Made by a program: the position numbers and the translations under genes. This document shows, one piece after another, positions 28,447 through 36,412 of a stretch of DNA of 64,000 nucleotides. Source of the stretch: a bacterium (GTDB lineage: Bacteria; SZUA-79; Acidulodesulfobacterales; Acidulodesulfobacteraceae). The stretch lies in NCBI GenBank assembly GCA_021795355.1, contig JAJYPL010000001.1, forward strand, positions 1 to 64,000, given 5' to 3'. The notes beneath the pieces were generated by a model that worked only from the letters and a program-made list of their open reading frames with translations, ran no database searches and was not told the origin of the DNA. Each line of letters starts with the position of its first letter. Position 1 is the first letter of the stretch.

Positions 28447-29833
28447 TAATTATGCAGAAGCAGGCGAAGTTTGCGGAAACGGCAATGCAGATAATGCAGA
28501 TATAAATATCGGTATAAATATAAATGTAGAAAAAGTAAATTCTATAGCATTAATTATAATATCTAAAAATTCTTTGTCTAATGCCGCAAAAATTTGCAGA
28601 GGATTAATAAATAAAAAATCCGACGAAGAATATTATAAGATATATTATGAAATATTTTTTTTTATAGAAGAAAATAAAGAAGGGTTAATTAAATCGGCTT
28701 GCGAATTAATAAAAGAATTAAATAAATTAAATGAAAAAGAATCGGAAAAATTTAAATTTCATCCTTTTAAATTTACTAATATCAAATTTGAAATAAAAAA
28801 ATATAAAAAACTTTCGGACGAAGTTACAGTTAAATTATTGCTTGAAAATTTCGACTATATAATATTTTTTCTTGCCGCCGGCGCCGTCGTAAGATTAATA
28901 GCGCCGTATCTGAAAAATAAGTATAAAGACCCCGGAATAATAACGGTGGACGAAGCCGGAAAATTTGCGGTAAGCCTGCTTTCGGGACATATAGGCGGAG
29001 CAAACAGGCTCGCCGAAGAAATTTCCGGATATCTTGAAAATTCTATTCCGGTAATAACTACGGCTACTGATTCTAAAAATAAATTTTCGATAGACGCTTT
29101 TGCCGAAAAATTCGATTTTTATATAGAAGATGCGAAGGAAAAAGTAAAGTATTACAACGAAGCGTCGCTTAAGGACGAAAGTTTTGAAATAATTTTGGAA
29201 GACAACTTTAAAGCGGGCGGTATAAAACATTACGTAAAAGGTTTTAATAACGCGGAAAGAATAAGAATAAAGGGGGAGTTCGATTTTAAAAATTTAAGAT
29301 TAAATCCCGAAAATTTTAACGGCAAGCACAAAACAATAATAGTTGCTATAAAAAAAGATTTGAACGGTTTAAGCAAGTCGAAAAACATTGCGGTATTAAG
29401 GCCGAAACGTTTAGTTTTAGGTATAGGCTGCAACAGGAATACCGGTTTAAACGAGATAGAAGATTTTGTTTCGGAAGTATTCGAAAAAAACGGTATTGTT
29501 TTAAATTCCATAAGAAATATAGCTTCTATAGAAAATAAAAAAAACGAGCGCGGGCTTTTAGATTTCGGATTTAAATACGGAAGATTTATAGATTTTTATT
29601 CAAAAGACGAAATTAACGCTTTTATGAAATCGTTTGTTTCAAAAGATACGCAGGTATCGGCGGAATATTTAAAATCTCCGAGCTTTAAATATACGGGCGC
29701 ATATTCCGTATGCGAACCGTGCGCCATGATGTCGGCGAAAAATTTTACGGCTCCGCTGATACCGAAGCAAAAAAAAGGAAACGTTACGGTATCGGCGGCG
29801 CTTATTGAAGATATTAAAATTAAATTTAGATAA
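28397..29833 (+). CDS. cbiG: Cobalt-precorrin-5A hydrolase
   Basis: A 478-residue CbiG, which opens the delta-lactone of cobalt-precorrin-5A and releases acetaldehyde, a step special to the anaerobic pathway. The N-terminal domain holds IIFFLAAGAVVRLIAPYL and DEAGKFAVSLLSGHIGGANRLA; the C-terminal domain begins at LVLGIGCNRNTGLNEI and ends with typical YSVCEPCAMM. The first ~45 residues are not family-like: they include an Asn/Ile/Asp-rich stretch before VNSIALIIISK, where homology starts. No better in-frame start lies closer, so the extension may be real, and it overlaps cbiF by 50 bases. This ends the dense operon. Confidence 0.9.
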   Translation: MTRTFITGTGILLPVYNNYAEAGEVCGNGNADNADINIGININVEKVNSIALIIISKNSLSNAAKICRGLINKKSDEEYYKIYYEIFFFIEENKEGLIKSACELIKELNKLNEKESEKFKFHPFKFTNIKFEIKKYKKLSDEVTVKLLLENFDYIIFFLAAGAVVRLIAPYLKNKYKDPGIITVDEAGKFAVSLLSGHIGGANRLAEEISGYLENSIPVITTATDSKNKFSIDAFAEKFDFYIEDAKEKVKYYNEASLKDESFEIILEDNFKAGGIKHYVKGFNNAERIRIKGEFDFKNLRLNPENFNGKHKTIIVAIKKDLNGLSKSKNIAVLRPKRLVLGIGCNRNTGLNEIEDFVSEVFEKNGIVLNSIRNIASIENKKNERGLLDFGFKYGRFIDFYSKDEINAFMKSFVSKDTQVSAEYLKSPSFKYTGAYSVCEPCAMMSAKNFTAPLIPKQKKGNVTVSAALIEDIKIKFR

Positions 29834-29921
29834 AACATAATCATAATATAATATATTCTTAATATCTGTTTTACGAATATTTTTACAAATATTACATTAA
29901 ATTTGGGTATATCTCATGTGT

Positions 29922-29988
29922 GTCATTGCGAGCGTCAGCGGACGGACGGAGTCCAGCGCAGCTAACTCTATCGAAGCTAACCAATCTC
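29922..29988. repeat. Dispersed TCATTGCGAGCG-type repeat
   Basis: GTCATTGCGAGCG begins a G/C-rich island that contrasts with the surrounding A/T-rich gap; CGAAGCTAACCAATCTC ends it. It resembles sequences at 14511 and 45131 and separates cbiG from cbiH. I see no cobalamin riboswitch in the gap. Confidence 0.6.
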
Positions 29989-30057
29989 TCTTTTTGTTTA
30001 ATGTATAATTCTAATAAAACTAATTTATTAATTTATTAAATTAAGGAAAATGAAAAA

Positions 30058-30852
30058 ATGAACTACGGAAAAATAACAGTTATAGGAACGGGGCCGGGAG
30101 GATTGGAGCATTTAAGCAAAAAGGCTTTGGAGTCTATTACGGAAGCCGAAGCGGTTATAGGATATTCGTCTTATCTAAAGCAGATCAGCGGTTTATTGAA
30201 AGATACGCAGGAAAAGCTTCCGTTTAATATGAAAGACGAAATTAAAAGGTGCGAAGCGGCAGTTAAGAAATCATTAGAGGGGAAAACGACGGCTTTGGTT
30301 TCCGGAGGCGATGCCGGTATTTACGGCATGAGCGGTTTATTGCTGGAAATTTTAGACAAACAATCCCTTACGGGAAAAGTTCCGGTAGAAATAGTTCCGG
30401 GTATTCCGGCTTTCTGCGCCATAGCGGCCGCCGCCGGAGCGCCTATAACCAACGATTTTTGCGTTATTTCCCTGTCTAATCTTTTAACGCCTTGGCAGGA
30501 TATAGAAAAAAGACTTAAAGCGGCTGCCGCGGCAGATTTCGTAATAATAATATATAATCCCAAGAGCATGAAACGGAAAGACGAGCTTACCGCAGCGAAG
30601 AATATTTTACTGGAAAAAATAGAAAAAGACAGGCCTGCCGTTATCGCAAAGGCGGTAACGAGACCGGACGAAGAGATAGTTATAACGACGCTCGAAAATA
30701 TCGATAAATTCGATATCGTAAGCATGAATTCCACTATAATTATCGGCAACGCCAATACATATGTCAACGAACTTTACATGATAACGAGGAGAGGCTACGG
30801 AAATAAATACGATTTAAGCGGAAACGGTTTAGTTAAAAATACAACTGAATAA
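30058..30852 (+). CDS. cbiH: Precorrin-3B / cobalt-precorrin-3 C17-methyltransferase
   Basis: A 264-residue tetrapyrrole methylase that methylates C17 and contracts the ring. VIGTGPGGLEHLSKKA, VIGYSSYLKQI, LVSGGDAGIYGM, VEIVPGIPAFCA and FVIIIYNPKS follow the CobJ/CbiH pattern. Length is normal. It lies 224 bases after cbiG, across a repeat, so it may be transcribed separately or by read-through. With the preceding genes it gives L, H, F, G, D and E/T functions; CbiC, CbiJ/CobK, cobaltochelatase and CbiA are not in the window. Confidence 0.92.
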   Translation: MNYGKITVIGTGPGGLEHLSKKALESITEAEAVIGYSSYLKQISGLLKDTQEKLPFNMKDEIKRCEAAVKKSLEGKTTALVSGGDAGIYGMSGLLLEILDKQSLTGKVPVEIVPGIPAFCAIAAAAGAPITNDFCVISLSNLLTPWQDIEKRLKAAAAADFVIIIYNPKSMKRKDELTAAKNILLEKIEKDRPAVIAKAVTRPDEEIVITTLENIDKFDIVSMNSTIIIGNANTYVNELYMITRRGYGNKYDLSGNGLVKNTTE

Positions 30853-30945
30853 ATATAAATAAAAATAAAAAAAATATAGAATAGAAATTGACATAAAATT
30901 GATTTAATTTAATTTTGATAAACATAAAGAGAGGATAATTAAGTT

Positions 30946-31878
30946 ATGCGGATACTCGTAACGGGCGGAGCGGGCTTTATAGGCTCAAATTTATGCGAAA
31001 GGCTTTTAAGCGAAGGGTATGAAGTTTTATGTATGGATAATTTTTATACCGGTTCTAAAAATAATATAAAAGAATTTATCGGAAATCCGGCATTTGAATT
31101 AATAAGGTGGGATATAAGCCTGCCGTTTAATATAGAAGCCGATTTTATAGTCAACCTTGCCTGTCCGGCATCCGTCCCGCATTATCAGAGGGACCCTTTA
31201 AAAACTATGAAAGACAATGTTTTCGGAATATTTAACGTTATGGAAAATGCAAAACGCCTTAAAATACCGGTTCTTCATACTTCGACTTCGGAAGTTTACG
31301 GTTCTCCTTCTGTTCATCCTCAGCCCGAAAATTACAACGGCAGCGTTAATCCGGTTTCTATAAGGTCTTGCTACGACGAGGGAAAGAGGGCTGCGGAAAC
31401 AATTATGTTTGATTATCACAGGCAGTACGGAACGGATATAAAAGTAATAAGGGTTTTTAATACGTACGGTCCCAAAATGCTCGAAAACGACGGCAGAGTA
31501 GTTTCCAACTTTATCGTTCAGGCTCTGAGAGGGGAAGATTTAACGGTTTACGGAGACGGAAAACAGACGCGTTCTTTCTGTTACGTATCGGATTTAATAG
31601 ACGGGATTATGCTGTTTATCAACGATAAAAGCGGATTTACAGGACCTGTTAATATGGGAAATAACTACGAATTCACAATATCGGATTTTGCGGATTTGGT
31701 TTTACGGCTAACAGGGTCGAAATCGAAGATTAAATTCGTCGAACTGCCGAAAGACGACCCTATACAGAGAAACCCCGATTTAACGCTCGCAAAAGCGAAA
31801 CTCGGATATAATCCTAAAGTAGACATAGAAAGCGGAATTAAAAAAACCGTAGAATATTTTAAGAATATAGTGAAATAA
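30946..31878 (+). CDS. UDP-glucuronate decarboxylase-like SDR enzyme
   Basis: A 310-residue extended short-chain dehydrogenase. The N-terminal VTGGAGFIGSNL is the NAD site, STSEVYG carries the catalytic Ser/Thr, and the YxxxK motif lies in SCYDEGKRAAE. LACPASVPHYQRDPLKT and RSCYDEGKRAAETIMFDYH are typical of UDP-xylose synthase (UXS), which oxidises and decarboxylates UDP-glucuronate to UDP-xylose. GAGAGGATAA lies before the ATG. UDP-xylose would feed surface glycans like those made by the genes at the window start, but the gene is not linked to them. Confidence 0.88.
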   Translation: MRILVTGGAGFIGSNLCERLLSEGYEVLCMDNFYTGSKNNIKEFIGNPAFELIRWDISLPFNIEADFIVNLACPASVPHYQRDPLKTMKDNVFGIFNVMENAKRLKIPVLHTSTSEVYGSPSVHPQPENYNGSVNPVSIRSCYDEGKRAAETIMFDYHRQYGTDIKVIRVFNTYGPKMLENDGRVVSNFIVQALRGEDLTVYGDGKQTRSFCYVSDLIDGIMLFINDKSGFTGPVNMGNNYEFTISDFADLVLRLTGSKSKIKFVELPKDDPIQRNPDLTLAKAKLGYNPKVDIESGIKKTVEYFKNIVK

Positions 31879-31928
31879 TATGTGAAATATAATATGACCA
31901 TATATAAGTATATAAAAACTTTTCCGCT

Positions 31929-32156
31929 ATGAATATAAATATCGACGCAGTTATTATAGAATCAGTAATTTATATTATCGTTGCGTTTATTGCCGGCTTT
32001 TTACTGAGAGACGAAGAGTTAAAAAAGATTAAGCGCGTTATTTTGATTTTGTATTTAGTCGTCGGCATAGCAGTGCAGAGTATTCTTTATTTTGTCATAC
32101 TTTCCGCAGGTGTTTTGCTGGCCGCGGTATTCGTACTAAAATATTTCAACGAGTAA
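31929..32156 (+). CDS. Small membrane protein of unknown function
   Basis: A 75-residue hydrophobic protein. Two to three membrane helices are visible (about residues 8-25, 36-52 and 52-70) with a short charged loop RDEELKKIKR between the first two. No family is recognised. No strong ribosome-binding site precedes the ATG, and it lies 50 bases after the decarboxylase gene in the same direction. The amino-acid composition is coherent for a membrane protein, so I treat it as real but hypothetical. Confidence 0.5.
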   Translation: MNINIDAVIIESVIYIIVAFIAGFLLRDEELKKIKRVILILYLVVGIAVQSILYFVILSAGVLLAAVFVLKYFNE

Positions 32157-32201
32157 AAAAATAATATCGGCGATTGCAGTAGAAATATGTCAACAAAAAT
32201 A

Positions 32202-32230
32202 TTGACAAGAAGGCAATTTTTATTTATACT
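32202..32230 (+). promoter_or_regulatory. Sigma-70 promoter of tRNA-Asn
   Basis: A perfect TTGACA, a 17-base spacer and TATACT (five of six matches). The tRNA begins about 57 bases after the -10 box. It is the strongest promoter match in the window. Confidence 0.8.
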
Positions 32231-32286
32231 ATCTTACAGTTATTCTTTTTGGTAATACAAACTTATTACCGCAATTCATACTATAT

Positions 32287-32362
32287 TCCCCGATAGCTCA
32301 GCCGGCAGAGCAAGTGACTGTTAATCACTGGGTCGATGGTTCGAATCCGTCTCGGGGAGCCA
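32287..32362 (+). tRNA. tRNA-Asn (anticodon GTT)
   Basis: The cloverleaf is complete. Acceptor arms TCCCCGA and TCGGGGA pair fully; the D stem is GCTC/GAGC; the anticodon stem AGTGA/TCACT holds the loop CTGTTAA with anticodon GTT; the T arm is GATGG-TTCGAAT-CCGTC. The discriminator is G and the CCA end is encoded. The 3' half is duplicated 91 bases downstream. Confidence 0.97.
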
Positions 32363-32368
32363 CTCAAA
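32345..32368 (+). repeat. attL-like copy of tRNA-Asn 3' end
   Basis: This is the left member of a perfect 24-base direct repeat. It covers the last part of the T arm, the acceptor strand, CCA and six bases beyond. The right copy is at 32436-32459. Integrative elements commonly use tRNA 3' ends in this way. Confidence 0.7.
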
Positions 32369-32435
32369 TATCCGTTACTGAAAATTCTGAGATAAACAAT
32401 AAATTTCAATATGGGGATCACGACCGAAGGGAGTC

Positions 32436-32459
32436 ATCCGTCTCGGGGAGCCACTCAAA
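32436..32459 (+). repeat. attR-like copy of tRNA-Asn 3' end
   Basis: This copy begins ATCCGTCTCGGGGAGCC and continues ACTCAAA, identical over 24 bases to the end of the tRNA. The 67 bases between the copies carry no gene. It cannot fold as a tRNA by itself because the 5' half is absent. Confidence 0.7.
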
Positions 32460-32473
32460 ACCGCAGTAAATAA

Positions 32474-32563
32474 ACCTTTCCAGACATTGACAATCAATTA
32501 GTTCGTGATATGCTAAAGAAGGCGGTTGAAAACGTGCTCAATGAAGACAATAAAAAATGTTAG
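32474..32563 (+). pseudogene. Possible 3' remnant of a gene beside the tRNA scar
   Basis: A frame bounded by stops reads a short amphipathic, helix-like segment that includes VRDMLKKAVENVL and ends at TAG. There is no start with a ribosome-binding site. It may be the degraded end of a gene left by an excised or decayed element. No family is recognised and chance is possible. Confidence 0.25.
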
Positions 32564-32622
32564 GGTTTTATTATTTACTTAAACGAAAATCAAAGCCCTT
32601 AAAATGAAATATGAAATGATTT

Positions 32623-32808
32623 TTAAGGATTTGGTATATCCAATTCCTTACAGATTTTTATAACCAAAAAATCGTTAATTTCTTTGTGACGGGGAACGGT
32701 AGCAACTTTTCCGTTTTCTATATTGATAAATTTACTATGCTTAGCTCCTTCAATGTCCAAAACGCAATTATGCTTCCTAAGATGTTTAATTAAACTTTTT
32801 TGTTTCAT
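32623..32808 (-). CDS. hicA: HicA-type mRNA interferase toxin
   Basis: A 61-residue dsRBD-like toxin of the HicA/YcfA family. The motif GAKHSKFIN carries the conserved active-site histidine, and LIKHLRKHNC at the N-terminus and TVPRHKEI in the middle match the family. In known systems HicA cleaves mRNA and tmRNA. Overlap of 4 bases with hicB shows coupling. The gene order (antitoxin first) is the reverse of the commonest hicA-hicB arrangement but is well known. Confidence 0.88.
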   Translation of the reverse strand: MKQKSLIKHLRKHNCVLDIEGAKHSKFINIENGKVATVPRHKEINDFLVIKICKELDIPNP

Positions 32809-33020
32809 GCAAAATTAATTTTAAGGGTAATTTCCTGTTTATGCGATAAAGAAGCAATGTCGGTCTTTAACGGTTGACGAATAAGTTGTATGGCGTCGAT
32901 GAGATTCTCTTTTGCTTCCTCTAAAGTTTTTCCCTGAGTTAAAGCACCAGGCACATCTTCGCTATATCCTATCCACCAATCACCGTCTTTAACAAACGTG
33001 GCTTTGATTGTTTCTTCCAT
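32805..33020 (-). CDS. hicB: HicB-type antitoxin (short form)
   Basis: A 71-residue HicB antitoxin with the partial RNase H fold: DGDWWIGYSEDVPGALTQGKTLEEAKENL is the family core (given here only as landmarks WWIGYSEDVPG and TLEEAKENL). It would bind and block HicA. Longer HicB proteins carry a C-terminal DNA-binding domain for autorepression; this one lacks it. AAGGATT lies before the start. The pair sits next to a tRNA integration scar, in keeping with spread by mobile DNA. Confidence 0.85.
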   Translation of the reverse strand: MEETIKATFVKDGDWWIGYSEDVPGALTQGKTLEEAKENLIDAIQLIRQPLKTDIASLSHKQEITLKINFA

Positions 33021-33143
33021 AATTTCAATCCTTTTTAAAAATTAACAACATTATAATAATAATAAAAATATAGCATTATACATAAAGATAATCAAGCCGA
33101 CGGAAAATTCAAAATGAAAAATGATATTTAAAAACTCTCATAA

Positions 33144-33183
33144 ATAAAAAAACCTGCCGGAAGTAGTTGGTAGCCGGCAGGTT
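33144..33183 (-). terminator. Rho-independent terminator of the chemoreceptor gene
   Basis: On the minus strand AACCTGCCGG and CCGGCAGGTT form a perfect 10-bp stem with a 13-base loop, followed by a run of seven T. It lies about 110 bases after the chemoreceptor stop codon and in the correct direction. Confidence 0.8.
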
Positions 33184-33294
33184 AGGAGGACATTACATCA
33201 AGGAGTTAAGATGAAAACATAAAACCCTTATTGTTTTAATTATAAAACATAAAATTCAAAAAATCAAATTTTTTTAAAATTTTTTTTAAAATTT

Positions 33295-34980
33295 TTACGC
33301 CGTCTTAAACATCCTTACCATATTAGACAAATCTAAAGCCATTCCCGCAAGCTCTTCAGAAGAAGCTATAACCTGTTTAGAACCTGCCTGGGCGCTGTCC
33401 TGTGCTTTAATTATTTCTTCGGAGGAAAGGGATATCTCTTCGCTGACCTGAGACTGCTCTTCGGAGGCCGCGGCAATCTGCGTTATCATCTCTTTCAGTT
33501 TTATCATCAAAGAGTTTATATTTGATATCGCTTCGGCGGATTTTCCGGCAATCTCCGCTCCTTTGGAGACTTCTTCTTTTCCTTTCTGCATAGAAACGAC
33601 GGCATCCTGCGTGTTTCTCTGGATGCTCAGTATCATAGATTCTATCTCTTTTGTAGCTTTAGTAGTTCTTTCTGCTAATTTTCTTACTTCGTCGGCGACT
33701 ACGGCAAAGCCTCTTCCCTGTTCTCCGGCTCTTGCGGCTTCTATGGCGGCGTTTAACGCAAGAAGGTTCGTCTGGTCGGCTATGTCGTTAATTACGCCTA
33801 TTATTTCCCCTATCTTTTCCGAAGAAGAACCGAGTTCGGTAATGGTGGCGGAAACGGCGGATACGGTCTTTTCTATGTTTTTCATCTCGCGCGCTACGTC
33901 CTGAACGGACTTAGTTCCGTAATCGACGACTTTTTCGGTTTCCTGAGCCTTCTGGGCGGAAGAGGAAGAATTCTTGGCTACTTCTATGATGGCTATAGAC
34001 ATCTGCTTAATAGATTCTATTATGCGGGATGCTTTTTCCCTCATCTGCTCTATGGTCTTTTCGAACTCCTTGGAAGAGGAATTCAGCTGTTCCGACTGAG
34101 AGCTTAAAGAGTTGGAAGTGTTGACTATTCCTTTTACGTTGCCGGATAAAGAATCTACCAAACTGTTGACCTGCTCTATGAGAACGCCTATTTCGCTTTC
34201 TCTATGGACGCCGGATATTTTGATTTTAGAGGTGAGGTCGCCCCCGGCAATCTGCTTGATTTTTTCATCGACTAAGTTCAAGACCCTGATGACGGAATTT
34301 TTAAAATATAAAATTACTATCAGCGCTCCGATTAAAAATACGATAGGAAATGCTATGAATATATAATCCAGTAGTCTTACCTTTTTATAATAAGATTTTT
34401 TTACGATGGCGTTAATCTGGGAAACCATAGGATCAAGCTGGCTTTCAAAATATTCAGTGCTCATAGCGCCGCCGAGAAGAAGAGGGTATTTTAAGAGTCT
34501 TCCGACTATGGGGCGGAATATATAAAATTTATTTTTAAGGCTTTTTAACAGCAATGCGGTTTTTTGCGACGAAAATCGGCTAAGTTTCGATTTTTGCGCG
34601 CCGAAGACCGTCGGCGATTTAACTTTTGCGAATCCCATGGTATATCCGGTAAGCGCATTGTTAATATTTGAAAATAACGGCTTAGAATCGGCGGCTAATT
34701 TTAATATTTTTGCATCGTAAGATTTTTCTATCAGCGCTTTTGTTTTTTTAGATTTTACCGCATTCATTTTAAGCATTTTTATGCGGGATAAAAAAATAAT
34801 CTGAAGGAGGTTTCCTTTTAAGGTTTTGATGCCCGTCTGCGTACTTGAAATTATGTCGGAGTTAAGAGTTTCGTTTTTTAAGCCGTTTGAATAGTAGATT
34901 AAAAACAGGTTTACTACCAAGATAAAAATAAAACCGGCGGCTGCGACGAAATAAAGCTTCGATTTTAAAGTTTTAAACAT
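33295..34980 (-). CDS. Methyl-accepting chemotaxis protein
   Basis: A 561-residue transmembrane chemoreceptor. Helix one is at about residues 10-30 and helix two at about 205-228; between them lies a ~170-residue helical periplasmic sensor domain of unknown ligand. A HAMP domain follows. The cytoplasmic signalling tip is clear at [35 protein letters not shown] (landmarks [16 protein letters not shown] and FAVVADEVR), which contacts CheA and CheW. Glu/Gln pairs flanking it may be methylation sites. No C-terminal CheR-binding pentapeptide is seen. No che genes are in the window, so it is an isolated receptor with its own terminator. Confidence 0.93.
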   Translation of the reverse strand: MFKTLKSKLYFVAAAGFIFILVVNLFLIYYSNGLKNETLNSDIISSTQTGIKTLKGNLLQIIFLSRIKMLKMNAVKSKKTKALIEKSYDAKILKLAADSKPLFSNINNALTGYTMGFAKVKSPTVFGAQKSKLSRFSSQKTALLLKSLKNKFYIFRPIVGRLLKYPLLLGGAMSTEYFESQLDPMVSQINAIVKKSYYKKVRLLDYIFIAFPIVFLIGALIVILYFKNSVIRVLNLVDEKIKQIAGGDLTSKIKISGVHRESEIGVLIEQVNSLVDSLSGNVKGIVNTSNSLSSQSEQLNSSSKEFEKTIEQMREKASRIIESIKQMSIAIIEVAKNSSSSAQKAQETEKVVDYGTKSVQDVAREMKNIEKTVSAVSATITELGSSSEKIGEIIGVINDIADQTNLLALNAAIEAARAGEQGRGFAVVADEVRKLAERTTKATKEIESMILSIQRNTQDAVVSMQKGKEEVSKGAEIAGKSAEAISNINSLMIKLKEMITQIAAASEEQSQVSEEISLSSEEIIKAQDSAQAGSKQVIASSEELAGMALDLSNMVRMFKTA

Positions 34981-35107
34981 AAATCTTTCCCCCCCTATAT
35001 ATTAGATATATTGTAATAGTTTTACAAATTTTTATTGATTATTTATATAATCGGCATTATATAAAAAAACTATAACGGCTAACCGATAATAAAAATTGAA
35101 TTCCAAG

Positions 35108-35146
35108 TTATTACGGGGACAGAATTGAATTCTGTCCCCGTAATAA
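35108..35146. repeat. Perfect 39-bp palindrome (GGGGACAGAATT family)
   Basis: Two 19-base arms, TTATTACGGGGACAGAATT and its exact reverse complement, flank one G. It lies between the divergently oriented chemoreceptor and tautomerase genes, so it terminates neither. A degenerate relative is at 57783-57812 and a half-copy near 8822. Confidence 0.85.
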
Positions 35147-35154
35147 ATAAGCCG

Positions 35155-35183
35155 TTGTTTAAAAATATTATTTTTGTTATAAT
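35155..35183 (+). promoter_or_regulatory. Candidate promoter for the tautomerase-aroD genes
   Basis: TTGTTT and a perfect TATAAT are 17 bases apart. Transcription would start about 45 bases before the ATG, which has an AAAGGAGG ribosome-binding site. The -35 is weak. Confidence 0.5.
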
Positions 35184-35237
35184 TTTTTAAACAAAATTAT
35201 ATATAAATATCGCAAATAAGTAAAGGAGGAAAAAATT

Positions 35238-35456
35238 ATGCCTTTCGTATCCGTTAAGATGCTCGAAGGAAGAACTAAAGAGCAGAAAAAAAAATTAATT
35301 AAGTCTATTACCAAAAGCGTTTCGGAAAGTTTAAGCATAGACGAAAATAACGTATGGGTGGTAGTGGAAGAGTTTCCTTCGGACGAATGGGGACTGGGCG
35401 GAGAACTAGCCTGCGATAAAATAAAAGCCCGAAAGAAAAAGGAAGAAAGCAAATGA
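35238..35456 (+). CDS. 4-oxalocrotonate tautomerase family protein
   Basis: A 72-residue tautomerase-fold protein. Residue 2 is proline (MPFVSV), the catalytic base once the initiator Met is removed. The downstream pattern EGRTKEQKKKLIKSIT and the VVVEEFPSDEWGLGG block match the family, including an aromatic active-site residue near 50. Family enzymes catalyse keto-enol tautomerisation in aromatic catabolism, but many members have unknown substrates. A strong AGGAGG site precedes it. It overlaps aroD by 4 bases (ATGA). Confidence 0.88.
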   Translation: MPFVSVKMLEGRTKEQKKKLIKSITKSVSESLSIDENNVWVVVEEFPSDEWGLGGELACDKIKARKKKEESK

Positions 35457-36385
35457 AACCGAGAGTCTGCATGTCGATAGGCAATACGGTATTAAAAGAA
35501 ACATACGGCGCTATAGACTATGCTAAAAGCAAAGACGTCGAATTTATCGAACTGAGGTTCGATACGATTGCCGAAACTTCCCTCTTAAACCGCAGGGACG
35601 CTAAAAACGGAGATATTTCGGACGCAGGTTCAGCCGTCGGCAATTTTAACAAAGAAAGCGTTCTTACGGAAATTAAAAAAATAATTTTATATGCTAACGA
35701 TAAAGGAATTAAAACTATAGGAACAAACAGGGACGCTTTTTACGATTCAAACAGGCGGGTTTCGTTTTTGGAAAAGCAAAAATTTGCAAAACGGAATGCC
35801 GATGCAGAAATCGAAGAGAACGGCGGCATACGCAGTCTTAATAACCGTAATATTCCGGATAGGGCGGCAGAAACCGAACCGGAACCGGAAAGAATTAAAT
35901 TTTTAAAATCGGCTATAGAAGCCGGCATTGATATATGCGATATCGAACTGGATATTTTGGGGCGGAAGACCATAAAAGATTTTATAGAATTCGCACATTT
36001 AAAAAAATCGCAGATTATTTTATCGGTTCACGATTTTAACGGACGCATAGACCTGCTCGATGCCGTCAAATATTATTTGGATTCAAGCTATTTCGATGCC
36101 GACTATTTTAAGCTTTCCGATACCGTAATATCAGCCGAAGACGTTTTGTCTGTTTCGGAAAAAAATATAAAGATACGCTCTATAAAATCTACCGGCGAAA
36201 AAGTTTTTCCCGAATTTATAATTTTCGGAATGGGCAAAAAAGGGGCGGTTACCAGAGCATCTTCTTTAATTAACGGGTCATATCTTGCATACTGTTCTTC
36301 TCCTTTAGGAATTACGGCTCCGGGGCAGATCGAGCCTGACGATTTATATGAAACGGTAAAATTTTTAAGCAAAACGGCGCAATAA
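35453..36385 (+). CDS. aroD: Type I 3-dehydroquinate dehydratase with insertions
   Basis: A 310-residue class I dehydroquinase, which dehydrates 3-dehydroquinate in the shikimate pathway through a Schiff base. The active-site His is in ILSVHDF, the Schiff-base Lys in YFKLSDT, and an Arg near ELRFD binds substrate. The C-terminal SPLGITAPGQ is typical. Usual length is about 220-250. Two hydrophilic insertions, around residues 43-63 and 105-145, account for the excess; the second contains repeated Glu-Pro. They are in frame and catalytic residues are intact, so the enzyme is probably active. It is coupled to the tautomerase gene. Confidence 0.9.
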   Translation: MKPRVCMSIGNTVLKETYGAIDYAKSKDVEFIELRFDTIAETSLLNRRDAKNGDISDAGSAVGNFNKESVLTEIKKIILYANDKGIKTIGTNRDAFYDSNRRVSFLEKQKFAKRNADAEIEENGGIRSLNNRNIPDRAAETEPEPERIKFLKSAIEAGIDICDIELDILGRKTIKDFIEFAHLKKSQIILSVHDFNGRIDLLDAVKYYLDSSYFDADYFKLSDTVISAEDVLSVSEKNIKIRSIKSTGEKVFPEFIIFGMGKKGAVTRASSLINGSYLAYCSSPLGITAPGQIEPDDLYETVKFLSKTAQ

Positions 36386-36412
36386 AATTATCGAACAAGA
36401 ATAATATTCATT

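Noticed and set aside
29834-30057. Cobalamin riboswitch before cbiH
   Set aside because: No B12-box-like conserved core or pseudoknot pattern was found; the gap is A/T-rich with a dispersed repeat.
32436-32459. Second tRNA gene
   Set aside because: Only the 3' T-arm and acceptor strand are present; no D arm or anticodon arm can be formed.
33200-33222. Mini ORF after AAGGAG near the hairpin (ATG AAA ACA TAA)
   Set aside because: Only three codons; the adjacent stem-loop is better explained as the minus-strand terminator.
35453-36385. Frameshift or pseudogene status of aroD
   Set aside because: The insertions are in frame and the catalytic His, Lys and C-terminal motifs are all present.
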